Assembly: GCA_036365145.1 (NCBI GenBank)
Contig: JAEOAD010002232.1
Location: forward strand, 2,983,001 to 3,047,000
Origin: Orientallactaga sibirica
Taxonomy: Eukaryota > Chordata > Mammalia > Rodentia > Dipodidae
Reading direction: 5' to 3'
Length of the DNA stretch: 64,000 nucleotides
How positions within the stretch are numbered: position 1 is the stretch's first letter; each line of letters opens with the position of its first letter. The position numbers and the translations under genes are program-made. This document shows, in pieces, positions 52,590 through 63,752 of the stretch. The notes under the pieces are model-generated. The model did not search any database and was not told where the DNA came from. It saw nothing but the letters and a program-made list of their open reading frames with translations.

Positions 52590-52676
52590 GTATTGCAGGG
52601 GCTGACCTTGAACTTTGGGTCTCCTGCCTCACTCTTCCAAGTGCTAGAATGATAGGCATGCACTATACCTGGTACT
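52590..52676 (-). mobile_element. B1 fragment
   Basis: GGGGCTGACCTTGAACTTTG, CTGCCTCACTCTTCCAAGTG and 'aggcatgcactatacctgg': antisense B1 5' half. Confidence 0.6.
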
Positions 52677-52687
52677 TCGGCTTTTTT

Positions 52688-52919
52688 AAAAAATATTTTA
52701 TTTTTATTTATTTATTAATTTGAGAGAGAGATACAGAAATAGGCAGGCAGAGAGAGAGAGAGAATGGGTGCGCCAGGGCCTCTAGCCACTGCAAACGAAC
52801 TCCAGATGCATGTGTCCCCTTATGCATCTGGCTTACGTGGGTCCTGGAAAATCGAGCCTCGAACCGGGATCCTTAGGCTTCACAGGCAAGCGTTTAACCG
52901 CTAAGCCATCTTTCCAGCC
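52688..52919 (-). mobile_element. B2-like tRNA-derived SINE, young-looking
   Basis: TCGGCTTTTTT at 52677-52687 and 52921-52931 is a perfect TSD. Near-consensus, with the same ATCGAGCC-TCGAACCGGG near-duplication as the 32.99 kb copy, suggesting a shared subfamily. Confidence 0.93.
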
Positions 52920-52931
52920 CTCGGCTTTTTT

Positions 52932-53893
52932 AATGTGGCAGCAGATGACTTGAGGTTGTACACAAGGCTCATGGTAGATTTCTATGGGACAGCACTACTC
53001 CAGAGAGAAGCTGCTAGGAGGGGTTGAGGCACCTGGGGCAAGAGGAAAGGAATACTAAAGGCCAGCATCACCCCACAGGGTGGAGAAGCAATAGGACTGG
53101 AAGACAGAGGAGACTGATTCTGATAACAGAGGGGAGATTGTGTCCTCTGGCTTGGGGTAGGCATGGGTAAAGAACAGGAAACGTTCATCCATAGCCCACG
53201 ACCTGGTTGACCAACCTTTCTGGATGTGAAGGTTTTGGGAGGACCCACAGGGAGCCAAGGTCAAGAAGCCAGGCTGAGATCCCACTGAACATCCATAGTC
53301 TCACCTTCCCTCCACTCTCCCAGCTCCCGCTGCTCATCTTGTATCATCTACTGCTGCATTGAGACCCCTCACTGAGCATGCTCAGCCCAACGAGGAGCCT
53401 TGAGTGTAGAGAAATAACTGAAAGCACACTCTTTTTCTTTCATCCTGCCCTACCTGTCTATGAGGTTAGTCCAGCATGACTCACTGGGGAGACCTTGACT
53501 GGTCAGGAAAGTGTAGCATTACACTTAGAGTTCTGTAGGTCCCTTTGTTAAAAGGAAAAAAAAATCCCTTTGATAAAGAGAGTTGTCAACCCCCAAATTA
53601 ACCAGGGTAGGCAAAGCCAAAGCCAGCTGTGGAGTTTCTGCTTTTGAACACACGTGTTCTCATGCTTCCTAAGTCAGTGTGCAGTGACAGTACGTGTGAC
53701 TGGCTGAGTGTGTGCCACCATGTTGCCTTCCCCTTTTATGACCTGAGAAAATGCATGGACACATAAAGGGAAAAAGAAACTGCATACTTTCTCTCATATT
53801 CTCTCTAGAAAAGGGGAGGGGTGTAGAACAGGCATATTCCCAGCACTTTCCATGGTCGTATGCTGTGGGAACCTTCCTGGACAGCCACTGTCA

Positions 53894-53927
<34 letters not shown>

Positions 53928-54670
53928 AGGGCCCATGGAAAAGGCTGGGGAAGGTCTCAGAAATGGAACAGATCAAGAGACCTCTGCCCACTGCTTCCAG
54001 GTTCACAAAAAGAATCCAAACCTAGGGAACTAGAAGAAGTCTATTTCAGGGCACAAGCACACTCAAGGGTTGAATGTGGGTACTGCGGAAAGTCGCCTCA
54101 CTGCAAGTTTGGATAGCTAATTTTTATGGGCAGCTTTAACAGAGAGGAGCATTACTCGTGAACTGAAGCTTGGAAAGGGTGAGGGATTCCAAGCACGGGT
54201 GGAGATTTTCCCAGAGTAATGTGTACTCCCCTCTTCTGTCCTTCCGTGGGCCTTTGGGACATAACATGCCGTCTGGTGCACGATGGGAGCGGGCACTTCT
54301 GCAGGGCTGATGACAGGGAGATGTCACTGCAGTGAAGCAAAGGGCAGTTCGCAGTCCTCTGGATGGCTCTGTTGATTCCAGGATGGTCAGGTTCCTTTAC
54401 GGAGGAAATGATCACGTGACATAAAACCCACTCTAGATTGTGTCAGCCTCCAGCCACTGCCTGTCCTATGACTATGTAGCCTACCTCAAGCTTAGGGTTG
54501 CCCACCCCTTCACTCTGCTTACTGGTCCCCCCCACACACACACCTGGGTCCAGTGCTGGATCATGTGACCATCTTCATGGCCTTGTCAAGAGGGGAGCAC
54601 TTAAACCTTGTGGAGTTGAGAATGGTAAATCTCAGCCCTTAGCTAACCAACAGACTTGCCCAGGGAGTTT
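52932..54670. other. single-copy stretch, no gene recognised
   Basis: Includes an (AG)n at 53893-53919. The 121-codon frame at 53751 spans that microsatellite and is not convincing. Confidence 0.4.
53893..53919 (+). repeat. (AG)n microsatellite
   Basis: About 13 uninterrupted AG units in otherwise single-copy sequence. Confidence 0.92.
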
Positions 54671-54842
54671 TTATTTACATGCTTGATGTAGTTATTTGAG
54701 AAAGAGATGATAGAGACAGAGAGAAAGAGACAGACATGGCAGCATTGACTATGGGTGCGCCAGGACCTCCTGCCTCCGCAAGCGAACTCCAGGTGCACGC
54801 ACCACTTTGTGCATCTGGTTTTACGTGGGTGCTAGAGAATTG
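54671..54842 (-). mobile_element. B2-like SINE, 5' truncated
   Basis: Ends at GTGCTAGAGAATTGT, so the B and A boxes (5' part on the minus strand) are missing. Extra bases (ggcagcattgactat) interrupt the usual 'gaatgggcatgcc' part. Confidence 0.8.
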
Positions 54843-54864
54843 TGAAAAACAAAAACACTTGGTC

Positions 54865-55170
54865 ATCTTGATCCTCAAAGTGTGGTCCTGGAGTGGACGG
54901 CAACCGCCTGCCAGAAGCTGATAGGAGCACAGCCCCCCTCCACACCTACTGAGTCAGAAGGCACACAGTAATGGATCCCTAGGGGGCCAGCAGGCTCCCT
55001 CTTGTGTTGTGTGAATCAGTCGCCTGGGAGTGACGAGAAAGTTCTGGCCCTCGTCTCTGAACCTGACTTTCTGTAGGGACTAGAGCATGAATCCCTAACT
55101 CAATAAGCCTGCAAGTAGTTCTAATAAGTTGGAACAATGGGCCTCAGACGTTTGCAAAGCACAAGTCCTC
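54865..55170 (+). mobile_element. MER5-like DNA transposon relic
   Basis: TCCTCAAAGTGTGGTCCTGG start, CACACCTACTGAGTCAGAAG, and late 'caataagcctgcaagtagttctaataag ... gcctcagacgtttgcaaagc' keep the MER5 order with an extra ~100 bases between. Tentative. Confidence 0.4.
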
Positions 55171-55478
55171 GTAATATGATTGGTAAACCGGCTCAAGGGA
55201 GGGCGCTCATACTCCCAGGTGAACAGTGTTTTCATGTATCACTCTTGCATCCAAATTCAGTGGCTTCCTTTGCCACCAAGTAAGGCCACATCCTTCTGCC
55301 CGGCATTGAGGAAACCAAGCCCACCCCCATGGTTCCTTTTATCAAGCCATAGAAACTGAGCCAGTGGATATGGGAAACACATGTTCTGTGTTCATTTTTG
55401 TTTGTTGTTGTTTCTTCATTTTGTGCTGTTATGGAGTTTTGTTTGTTTGATTGATTGTTTGATAAAATATGTGTCCTG
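55171..55478. other. single-copy stretch
   Basis: T/G-rich 55400-55470. Nothing recognised. Confidence 0.4.
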
Positions 55479-55675
55479 GGCTGGAGGGATGGCTTAGCAC
55501 TTAAGGCGCTTGCCTGCAAAACCAAAAGGTCCAGGTTGATTCCTTAGGACCCACGTAAACCAGATGCACAAGATGGTGCTTGCATCTGGAGTCAGTTTGC
55601 AGCAGCTGGAGGCCCTGGCATGCCCATTCTCTCTCTCTTTCTCTGTCTATCTGCCTCTGCCTTTCTCAAAAAAGT
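55479..55675 (+). mobile_element. B2-like tRNA-derived SINE
   Basis: GGGCTGGAGGGATGGCTTAGC head; B box partly deleted (CCAGGTTGATTCC). CT tract and a short A-run. Confidence 0.92.
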
Positions 55676-55699
55676 TTCTGTCCAAATCACCCTTTATTC

Positions 55700-55898
55700 C
55701 CTGATTTATTTATTTATTTACTTACTTACTTACTTATTTGAGAGAGAATATGGGTGTGCCAGAGCCTTCTGCCATTGCAAAGGAACTTTGGATGCACGCG
55801 CCACTTTCTGCAATCCAGCTCTGTGTGGGATACCAGGAAATCAAACCTAAGCTTTGCAGACAAGCGCCTCCAACTGCGGAGCCGTCTCTCCAGAGCCT
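55700..55898 (-). mobile_element. B2-like SINE
   Basis: Minus-strand copy with a (TTTA)n/(CTTA)n tail (55707-55736) and almost no GA tract. Lies about 25 bases after an opposite-strand copy, another inverted pair. Confidence 0.85.
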
Positions 55899-56045
55899 TT
55901 CCTGTGTTTTGAAACAGTGCCTTTCTGTGTAGCCCTGGAACTCACTATGTAACCCATGCTGGCCTGACACTCTTGGCAATCCTCCTGCCTCACCTTTCCA
56001 AGTGCTAAGATTATAAGCATGAGCCACAACATCGCAGCTGTCCAG
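55899..56045 (-). mobile_element. B1-type SINE
   Basis: GTGTAGCCCTGGAACTCACT, ATGTAACCCATGCTGGCCTG, 'cctgcctcacctttccaagtgctaagattataagcatgagccacaac': antisense B1, resembling a mouse-type variant. Confidence 0.8.
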
Positions 56046-56090
56046 CCTTCTTTCTTTTCTTTTCTTTCTTTCTTTCTTTTTTTTTTTTGC
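56046..56090. repeat. (TTTC)n / T-run
   Basis: Six or more TTTC units ending in a 12-T run. Confidence 0.85.
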
Positions 56091-57004
56091 CTGAAAGTTA
56101 TTCATCCCTAAGAATTCTAAGTGTTGTCCGTCATTCATGTCCCTACCTTGAGGTCCTGAAGGGCCAACTTAAGAGGCCAGGGTATCTGGAGACGGAGAGT
56201 CCTATAAAGCACTGACTGAGACCCTGGGGGACAGCAGATGGAACCGCATCAGTTGTTTGTGCTCTGTGAGACTGTGAGGCCACAAGAACTCGCACATCAC
56301 ATTTTTATGCTTTTCTTGCAACCACTTCTGTCTTCCTGTATCTGGTTAACCTGTAACCTTTTCTCTGGTGGGATCTCATCAATGATGACTAAAGGTGGAT
56401 GCTCAGAGTGAAACCGTGATGTATAGCATGCAGACCATGCTGGTCACAAACAGACTTAATGCATTTGCTTATTAATAGAAATCATTTGAAAAGTAAGTGA
56501 TAGCTGAAAACATGGGAGGCTAAGGCTAAGATCATTTTGGAAGAAATAAGAAAAATCTGGAAAAATGAAATCATCATCAAGTGCTGAGCCTGGGGCCCAT
56601 ATCAGCAAGCTCTGGCCACTTTGAGTTGAATCTCCCAGGGAGAAGGTGTTAGGAACAAGAACAGCTTACTGTGAAGGTAACAGATCTACAGCCAGGGCAG
56701 CAGGAATTGTGTTTTCAGGAAACACTGTGTTCACACTTTTGCTTAGAAGAGTCACCATTGTATAGAAAATCCAATGTCTACCTGTTACCCAGTACACATT
56801 GGAGTTTTTCCAAAACTTCCTGAGTTCATTCCAAAAGCTCAGGTGTCTCCCTTGCCTTTGAGCTCCATGCCTAGGAATACAGAGGACCCTTGTTAACAAC
56901 TAGCCCAGGCCCAGAAGCCAGCACTGGGAGACCTAAGAGAATACAGGCTAGCCCTTGAGCGCTGTGCCTCACACAGAGTAGACACACGTAGTCCTCTTTG
57001 CGTT
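56091..57004. other. single-copy stretch
   Basis: No repeat or gene recognised. Confidence 0.4.
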
Positions 57005-57310
57005 GCCAAAAGAAAATGCTTGACCAAAAGCAACTGATGGGAGGAAAGCCTGGAGGGGCAAGTTCATGGTGGCAAGAAAAGAGGATAGAGCAACTACTGG
57101 ACTTCACCTCCTTGCCACGGCAGGTGGCAAACAACAGCACGAGAATGAGCTGACCTGTGGCAAGGGGGAGCTGGCTATAATACCCCAAAGCCCCACCCCC
57201 AGAAACACACCTCCTCCAGCAAGGCTCCATCTCCCAGCTGCCACCAGCGGGAGATCAAGCATTCAGGACACATGAATTTATGGGGGACATCTGATTCAGA
57301 CCACCACAGC
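57005..57310 (+). mobile_element. unclassified ~300-base interspersed repeat, copy 3
   Basis: 'gaccaaaagcaactgatgggaggaaagcctggaggggcaagttcatggtggcaag', 'gccccacccccagaaacacacctcctccagcaaggctcc' and the end GGGGGACATCTGATTCAGAC-CACCACA. Same order as the 51.0 kb copy; the 5' end is truncated. Confidence 0.55.
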
Positions 57311-57429
57311 ACTCAACAAATGGAGGCTACCTGTTAACGTACTAGTAGTAGTACTTGAACATGGAGACAACAGCACTCCCTCCAACACAGCTGTGAGTAT
57401 TAAGTAAGAGCATTTGCTATGTTTAAAAC

Positions 57430-57560
57430 TGATTGTATTAGCCGGGTGTGGTGGCTCACACCTGTCATCCCAGCACTGGGGAGGCAGAGGTAGAAAGTTT
57501 GAGTTTGAGGCCAGCCTGGACTACACAGTGAAACCCTGTATCAAAACACAAACAAAAGCT
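57430..57560 (+). mobile_element. B1 SINE
   Basis: TTAGCCGGGTGTGGTGGCTC through ACACAGTGAAACCCTGTATC. The middle uses 'gaggccagcctggactacacagtg', the mouse-like B1 variant rather than the window's usual 'gagactacatagtg'. Confidence 0.88.
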
Positions 57561-57899
57561 GTTGCACATCACATAGTTTCTTAAGGAACCTTACAAAGCC
57601 CGTTCAGGGCGGCTGTAGCAAGATCAAAAGTTCACAAATGGAGCTGTCAGAATCCGGCAGGGAGGGGGCATAATGTCTGCATGTGTCTCCAAGGCAGTGA
57701 AGGAGGAACAATGACTGCTCACTGCACAGAAGGGCTCTCTGTACACCTTCTGCATGAACCCAAACTGAGGTAGGGAAGGTTGAAGGGCCTTCCAGGCCGT
57801 GGTAGAACTCATATGAGCTGCAGGGTTGGACAGTGTGATGGGGGATGGAAAGTGACCCAGGTCACAGGACACAGGCTGTGGCTCTTTGGAATGATGGAG
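57561..57899. other. single-copy stretch
   Basis: Nothing recognised. Confidence 0.4.
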
Positions 57900-58120
57900 A
57901 AGAATGGCTGGAGAAGAAGGCTCTAGATCGTGGCTTCTGCAATTCAGTCCCAGCTCCACCTAGCTGTGTGCTCTTGAGTCCGTCTTGTAACCACTCTGTG
58001 CCTCCCCGTCTAGGAAACAATCACAGGAGCTGCCTCGTGAGGTTGTTGTGAAGGTTACATGTGACAATGCCCTTGGGACAGAGCTGGGCACCATCTAAGA
58101 GCTCAGCAAAAGCTTGTAGG
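57900..58120 (+). repeat. MIR SINE
   Basis: 'ctccacctagctgtgtgctcttgagtccgtcttgtaaccactctgtgcctccccgtctagg ... gctgcctcgtgaggttgttgtgaaggttacatgtgacaatgcccttgg' is a near-complete sense MIR. Confidence 0.8.
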
Positions 58121-58524
58121 AGCAGCACTGACGTAAAAGCCCAAAAAGGGGGGAGTGACCAATCAGTGTCAGGCATTGTCCTTCATGCCATGATGGGGAC
58201 CCCTTGATGGTGACTGAACAAGAGAGTGAGGTGATCCAAGACTTTGTGGGCTGTGTCAGCCAGCTCTGTGCAGAGCAGAGCAGTGTGGGGAGAAAGGAGA
58301 GGCACCTCTGCCCCTTTGCCCAGGCTGTTGCAACTGGAGATAGCAGGGTCCTGAAGGCAGGGAGGGGTCTCTGAGGATCCTGGACATTCCTGAAGTGTCC
58401 AAGACTCTGACGACAAGGCCAAAGCCCCACTCTTCATGATAATACTTGGTTTTCCCTGAATCTACTTCCCGCCAGGCAATAGTAGCAGCTAATGTCCACT
58501 TAGCCCTTCCCAAGCAGGCAGCTT
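58121..58524. other. single-copy stretch
   Basis: Nothing recognised. Confidence 0.4.
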
Positions 58525-58655
58525 TCCATGGTCCACATCATTGACTTTCACTCCTTGCAATAACCCTGGGAGCTCACATGAGTTAGTTTTCTCCTCACAT
58601 GACAGATGGGAAGCCTGAAGCATGAGCAGGCATGTATGCAGCTGCCTGAGATTGC
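58525..58655 (-). repeat. MIR SINE fragment
   Basis: 'actccttgcaataaccctgggagctcacatgagttagttttctcctcacatgacagatgggaagcctgaagcatgagcag' is the antisense MIR order. Confidence 0.65.
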
Positions 58656-59999
58656 CCCTTAAGTCCCCCTCCACTCCCTGTCAGCTCAAGCCACTTGGGG
58701 AAGCACAAATCAGCCCTGGTTCACTGTGACAGACTTCTGAGGTGGGACAGTAGCCTAGAGAAGTTATGACCTTACTTGCATGCTTTCTGAGGCTCAGCAT
58801 GAGTAGGTAGGGGGTGGACCTTGTCCTCCCCCTCCTGTCTCCAGCACAGCCCTCCTGTTTCTCCTGTTCCAAAGCCTGCTGTCAGGAAAACCCAGGGTCC
58901 TTGAGAAAGAAAAATGTCTCCTGTCCATCTCATTCCCAGAAGGTCCAGCAGAGGATGGCCACCAGAGGCCCTTCAGTTCAGCTGGCTGATGTGAAAGAAT
59001 TCGGTGGCTCTGAGATGCACTTTTCTGATAAGGTTTCATGACACCACTGCCAGGGCCAGGGCTTCTCGCTGTGGGCTACAGTACAAAGCTTGGCTTACCC
59101 TTGAGGAAGAAAAGGTGACTTGTGGGATTATGGGCCTCAATTGGCTAGGAAGGTAGTGAGGGTCAGTGAGAAGGGGTTATGGTGATCCCAGGTACCATCA
59201 CTACACAGGCTGCTACCACCTCCCTTGTGCCTTGTCTAGTTCCACGGGCTGTTCAGGACCCGTGCATGTAGGACCTGTGTGTTGGGGAGGGGGTGGGTCT
59301 TACTGAGAGTGAGAGTCCTGGGGTCCCTGCTACTGTGAGAGGATGAAGGCCTGTGTTGGCCACTCCTCCTTGGTTCTGGGCTGGGCTCCAGGCTATGCAG
59401 ATGGGCCCTCATGGAGCTAGCCCCTGAGGGGCTACAGAACAGCAAGGGAAGGCTGGCTGTACCAGGGCCAAGAGCATCCTGCCACCCCTCCTAGGAGTCG
59501 AGCTAAAGAGGGAACAGGGTTGATAGACACAAGAGCCAGAAGATGGGGAAGAAAGGAAGCTGTGTTTTCCCACTCAGGCGATAGGTGAAGACCTAAAGTT
59601 CACACATCACTCATTCATTTCTGGCCCTCTCCCTCGACCCCAGGGTGATCCCCCCCCCCAAACATCCCTTCCCACCAAGGCGAGCTTTGGTCAAGTCAGG
59701 CTTGGACCTTCCTTCCTCGCCTCTCACCTCTCTCCTTGTCTGCTCTGAGCCGGAGGGTATGACCCCGCTTTACTCCCCAGCGCCGGGCTTCCGCATGGTG
59801 GGACTTCCATCCAGGGCTGATAGACAAGGAAGCTGTATGAGAGGAAGCTTTATCCCATCAAAGAAGATTCCACAAGGTTCCTGTGGTGTGGGCACGTGCA
59901 CAACCACTTGGCAGAAATGGGGAACTGAGGCTGTCCCTGAAATGACCCCAGAGGGACAAGCTCGGGTTGTTTTTAAAGGTCAGCTTCAGCCAACATAAT
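58656..59999. other. single-copy stretch, no gene recognised
   Basis: The 117-codon frame at 59645 begins at a C-run and shows no domain. No repeat seen. Confidence 0.4.
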
Positions 60000-60365
60000 T
60001 CACAGTGTGTGGTGTATGATGCCGGCTGCCCGTCCTTGGCAGTGGAAGGCTCCCTTTCTTCAGGACAAGATATGAGGAGAAAATAAGGTCCCAATATGAG
60101 CTGCTATAATAAGGCTCTTTATCACCTCATCATCAGAAGGGACCAAAGGGTTTCCTTCTGCAGGCACATTTATAGCCAGGGGAGCCTCTTTAATTTCATT
60201 TTTTGTCTGGCACTTCGAAATGTTTTCACTGCTAGATTGGGCAGTAAAGCCCCGTTATGACAAATTCTATTACAGAGAAACATTCAGTCATAATAGAGAG
60301 ATTTCCATGTCAGCAGCTGGCCTGTGGAATGGGGCTCTATTATGGGGGCGGAGGTAAACCTTGCA
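60000..60365. promoter_or_regulatory. candidate conserved non-coding element
   Basis: Repeat-free block with GAGCTGCTATAATAAGGCTC, TCTTTATCACCTCATCATC, GCACATTTATAGCCAGG, TTTAATTTCATTTTTTGTCT, AGTAAAGCCCCGTTATGAC, AAATTCTATTACAG, CAGTCATAATAGAG and GGCTCTATTATGGGG. Multiple TTTAT/ATAA (posterior HOX/CDX-like) sites in 300 bases. Inference from motif density. Confidence 0.4.
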
Positions 60366-60594
60366 CCCCAGGCTCCTCCATCCCTTTCTCGAAAGAGGTG
60401 GGCTGCGCTGCTTTGCCTCCTTCCTGCATACAGTGATGTGTGTAGGTGGGAACAGGGGATAAAGGGAGAGGACCAGGGGACGCTGAGCAGGCTGGAAAGC
60501 TGGGCGGAGGCTCAGAGCTTCAGAGGACCAGCCCTTCACATGCTAGCTCTGGAGAGTGCCTTGCCTTGCCTCAGAAACCAGATGTGTGGAACAG
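60366..60594. other. single-copy stretch
   Basis: Nothing recognised. Confidence 0.4.
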
Positions 60595-60760
60595 TTTTGT
60601 TTGTTTGTTTATTGTGGGGTTTTTGTTTTGTTTTTTTGAGGTAGAGTTTCGCTCTAGCCCAGGCTGACCTGGAATTCACTAAGTAGTCTCAGACTGGCCT
60701 CAAATTCATGGTGCTCATCCTACCTCTGCCTCCTGAGTGGTGTGATCAAAGGTGGCATCT
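60595..60760 (-). mobile_element. B1 SINE
   Basis: T/G-rich tail, GAGGTAGAGTTTCGCTCTAG, CAGGCTGACCTGGAATTCAC, CTCTGCCTCCTGAGTGGTG; the last 25 bases of the element are missing. Confidence 0.9.
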
Positions 60761-62880
60761 GATTATGGGCCATTTAAACAATCCAGTAAGTCACAACCTC
60801 CAGCAAGAAAGAAAGAAGGAAGAAGAAAGGGAGGAGGAAGAGAAGGAATGAACACATCAGAGTAGAGTAAAGATTGTTCAGTAAAACTTCAAGTTTTCAG
60901 ATACAGAAATTTCTATACTAATCACAAAGGAAAATGTTATACTGCGTTAGAACTGGCTAAAGTTCGGGACAGGTTGGTCATGTCCACCAGCACCTGCATT
61001 TTGATTGTAGAAACACAGACTGAGAGGGGAAAAGTCACCCAATTTGAGAAGTTCAAATCCCAGGGATAGAGCTTGACTTTCAGACCAGACCTCAGTCATC
61101 CCCGCCAGCTATCTCTAGCATCAGGTCCTTCTAGGGAGTTGAATGTACGCATGTGGCCAAAGCAACAGGCCCTGGACATTGGACAAGTCGCCCAAATGGG
61201 CCTGTGTCTACCCATCAGTGTTGCTGTGAGGATACTAAGGTATACTTTGAAAAGCCTGGCCTCTTCTTCCTGTCTCTGAGGTGTCACTATGCCAGGCTCA
61301 CTGTGCCACCTCCAAGGAAGCAGGAACTTCATGCAACCCTGTGGGCTCTGGGCAGCAGTTTCTTGGACTATAGACTAATCTTGTCTGTGAAAGCATCGTG
61401 GCCTGATTCCCCTGGAAGTAGAAGCACACACGGCCCCCACCCCACAGACAGGAGACCTGGGGTCCACATCATACCCCCACAAAGTAGAACAACCTAACAC
61501 CAGGAGGGCCCAGTGAAATAGCTAGCTGGGCCATCAAGGGGGCCCATACCCAGCCCTCCACTCCTGGGTCACTGGAACTTCCCAGGCACAGTCACTTTTC
61601 ACCCTGCTGTTTTGGTGAGGGAAGAGGTGACATAACCAAGAAGCAATGATTAGGGCGTGGCAAGCACCCCTGGTTCTACTGGGGTGGAGAGCAACTCGGT
61701 CCCTCCGTGCCCATTTCTTACCCTGTGATCTGCCAATGCTTCAGACTTCTGAGGTGGGCCAGCAGCACCTTCTGTTTCAGAATGGGTGATGCTTTTCAAA
61801 ATGGTTGCAAATGTTTGCCTTTGGTCACTCACACTGGCTTTACGGTATCCATCACAAGGACACTGAGCTATAAGTTGTCTGCAGTTGAACTGCAGAGTCA
61901 CTAATGTGCCAGCCTCTGGTCATACCAAGCCCTGTCCAGCAGGCATCTGTTGAATTTACCCAGCAGGCACAGGGAGGAGTGAGTGAAGGGAGGGTGTGTG
62001 AGGGAATGATGCTTCTGGTGCTGCATGCCTCTTAGGGCATGAAGATGGACTGTGTGTTCTCTGTGCACAGGAATGCTGGGGATCTGAGAGAGCTGGGACT
62101 CTTGGAGAACAGGCCTTGGGGAAGATGGTTGTCCCCAACTGTGTGTCCAGTTTCTGCAGGTGCTGAAGGATTAGCAACGGTGCAGGTAGGGCCCCACAAG
62201 GCCCCTCTGTTCCTCAGTTTAACTCAACCATTCTTACTCTCAGACATTTAGATGACAGACAGGACAAAAGCACAGCTGGGAGAGGCAGGAAGGAAACAGC
62301 TGCCTCTCCCCATCCCAGGTAGATCTGAAGGTTCTCCATGTCCCTCAGGTGACAGAGAAGTTCCTGCACATGCTGTCAGATAGTTCAACCTAAGACTGCT
62401 CAGTGATTCAGCCAAACCCACACTGGAGGAAGAAGGGTCATTCTGGGGTTCCTCTGGAAGCCTAGACATCAGGAGATCCTGGTGAGGAGGTTCTAGAATG
62501 TTCTCTTTGGGCTAGCTGCTGCTACTTCCATCTTGCTTCTCCTGGTTGGGCACAGGTCTCAGAAACCTTTTGTCACATCACCAGCCTAGAGAGACAGAAA
62601 TGTAAGGAGTGGCATCTGACACTGGGATGCCATTCTGGGACTCATGTCCTGTATTGCCCATGGAACAAGATGGACACTTGGAAGAGGGAATGAAGAAGGG
62701 GTATTGAAATCTACTGAGTCCAGCATGCAACCTATAGCAGCACACAAACATGTCCATATGTGTACCTCTTCCTGACATGGTAGAGTGGGGGTGCAGGGTG
62801 GAGACAACAGAGGCCTGGATCCAGAGGTCAGTGCAAACCCCTTTTTCTCTCTTCATACCTGGTGTCACCTCCTTCCCCTT
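60761..62880. other. single-copy stretch, no gene recognised
   Basis: About 2.1 kb without SINEs. 61170-61245 vaguely resembles MIR. The 114-codon frame at 61153 has no recognised domain. A purine-rich GAAAGAAGGAAG run lies at 60808-60846. Confidence 0.4.
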
Positions 62881-62890
62881 GGAATTCTTT

Positions 62891-63135
62891 CTTTATTTAT
62901 TTTTTGTTTCACAGAGAGAGGGAGAGACACACAGTCAGACACACACAGAGAGAATTGGCATGCCAGGGCCTCAGCCACTACAATCAAACTCCAGACTCAC
63001 CACCTAGTGGACATGTGTGACCTTGCACTTGCCTCACCTGTGTGTGTCTGGCTAACATGGGATCTGGAGAGTCGAACATGGGTCCTTAGACTTTGTAGGC
63101 AAACGCCTTAACTGCTAAGCCATCTCTCCAGTGCT
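62891..63135 (-). mobile_element. B2-like SINE, extended subfamily
   Basis: TGGAATTCTTT (62880-62890) and TGGAATGCTTT (63136-63146) are the TSD. Contains the extra CCACCTAGTGGACATGTGTG, then CCTTGCACTTGCCTCACC segment. Confidence 0.9.
63000..63010 (-). promoter_or_regulatory. CTCF-core-like motif in SINE
   Basis: Minus strand reads CCACTAGGTGG followed by TGA; the core fits, the GCGC extension does not. Confidence 0.4.
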
Positions 63136-63174
63136 GGAATGCTTTAATAGACAGCCTATTTATCATTGTTGTTT

Positions 63175-63342
63175 GTTTGTTGTTGTTGTTGTTGCTTTGG
63201 TTTCCTGAGGTAGGGCCTCACTCTAGTTCAAGCAGACCTGGAGCTCACTCTGTAGTCTCAAGCTGGCCTCGACCTCACACCAATCCTCCTACCTCTGCCT
63301 CCCGAGTGCTGGGATTGAAGGCGTGTACCACCATGCTCAGCT
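63175..63342 (-). mobile_element. B1 SINE
   Basis: (TTG)n tail, GAGGTAGGGCCTCACTCTAG, CTCTGCCTCCCGAGTGCTGG and GATTGAAGGCGTGTACCACC. Full antisense element. Confidence 0.92.
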
Positions 63343-63706
63343 CTAGATGGCCTATTTGGATGTTGGCTGAGATGTTTTGTTTTGTTTTGTTTAACTAGAG
63401 GGATCAAAAGGTCAAAGGAAATTTGAGAATTTAACAAAAAAAATGCCAGTATGTTAATAACTGTGTGACCCATCAGAGCAGCATGGCTGGAAGGAGAAGA
63501 CTTCAACAACAGGAGACTTGAGTTTGGGGTCCTTTGAGCCAAATGTCCATGATCATGCCTCTCCTCTCTGTGTTTTCTGGGCTGCAGAGCTTGGCTATAG
63601 GGAGCAACCTTGGGGGAAATGCTGCCGCTCTTCCTTCCTTCCTACCTCTGGAAAGTTTGGGGAGACCGAGAAAATTGGGTCACTCTGTCACAAGCTATCA
63701 GGGCAC
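63343..63706. other. single-copy stretch
   Basis: A short (TTTTG)3-4 run lies near 63376-63391; otherwise nothing recognised. Confidence 0.4.
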
Positions 63707-63720
63707 TTTGTTTTGTTTTG

Positions 63721-63751
<31 letters not shown>

Positions 63752-63752
63752 T
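63707..63752 (+). repeat. (TTTTG)n microsatellite
   Basis: Nine tandem TTTTG units ending in a T-run; likely variable in length. Confidence 0.95.
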
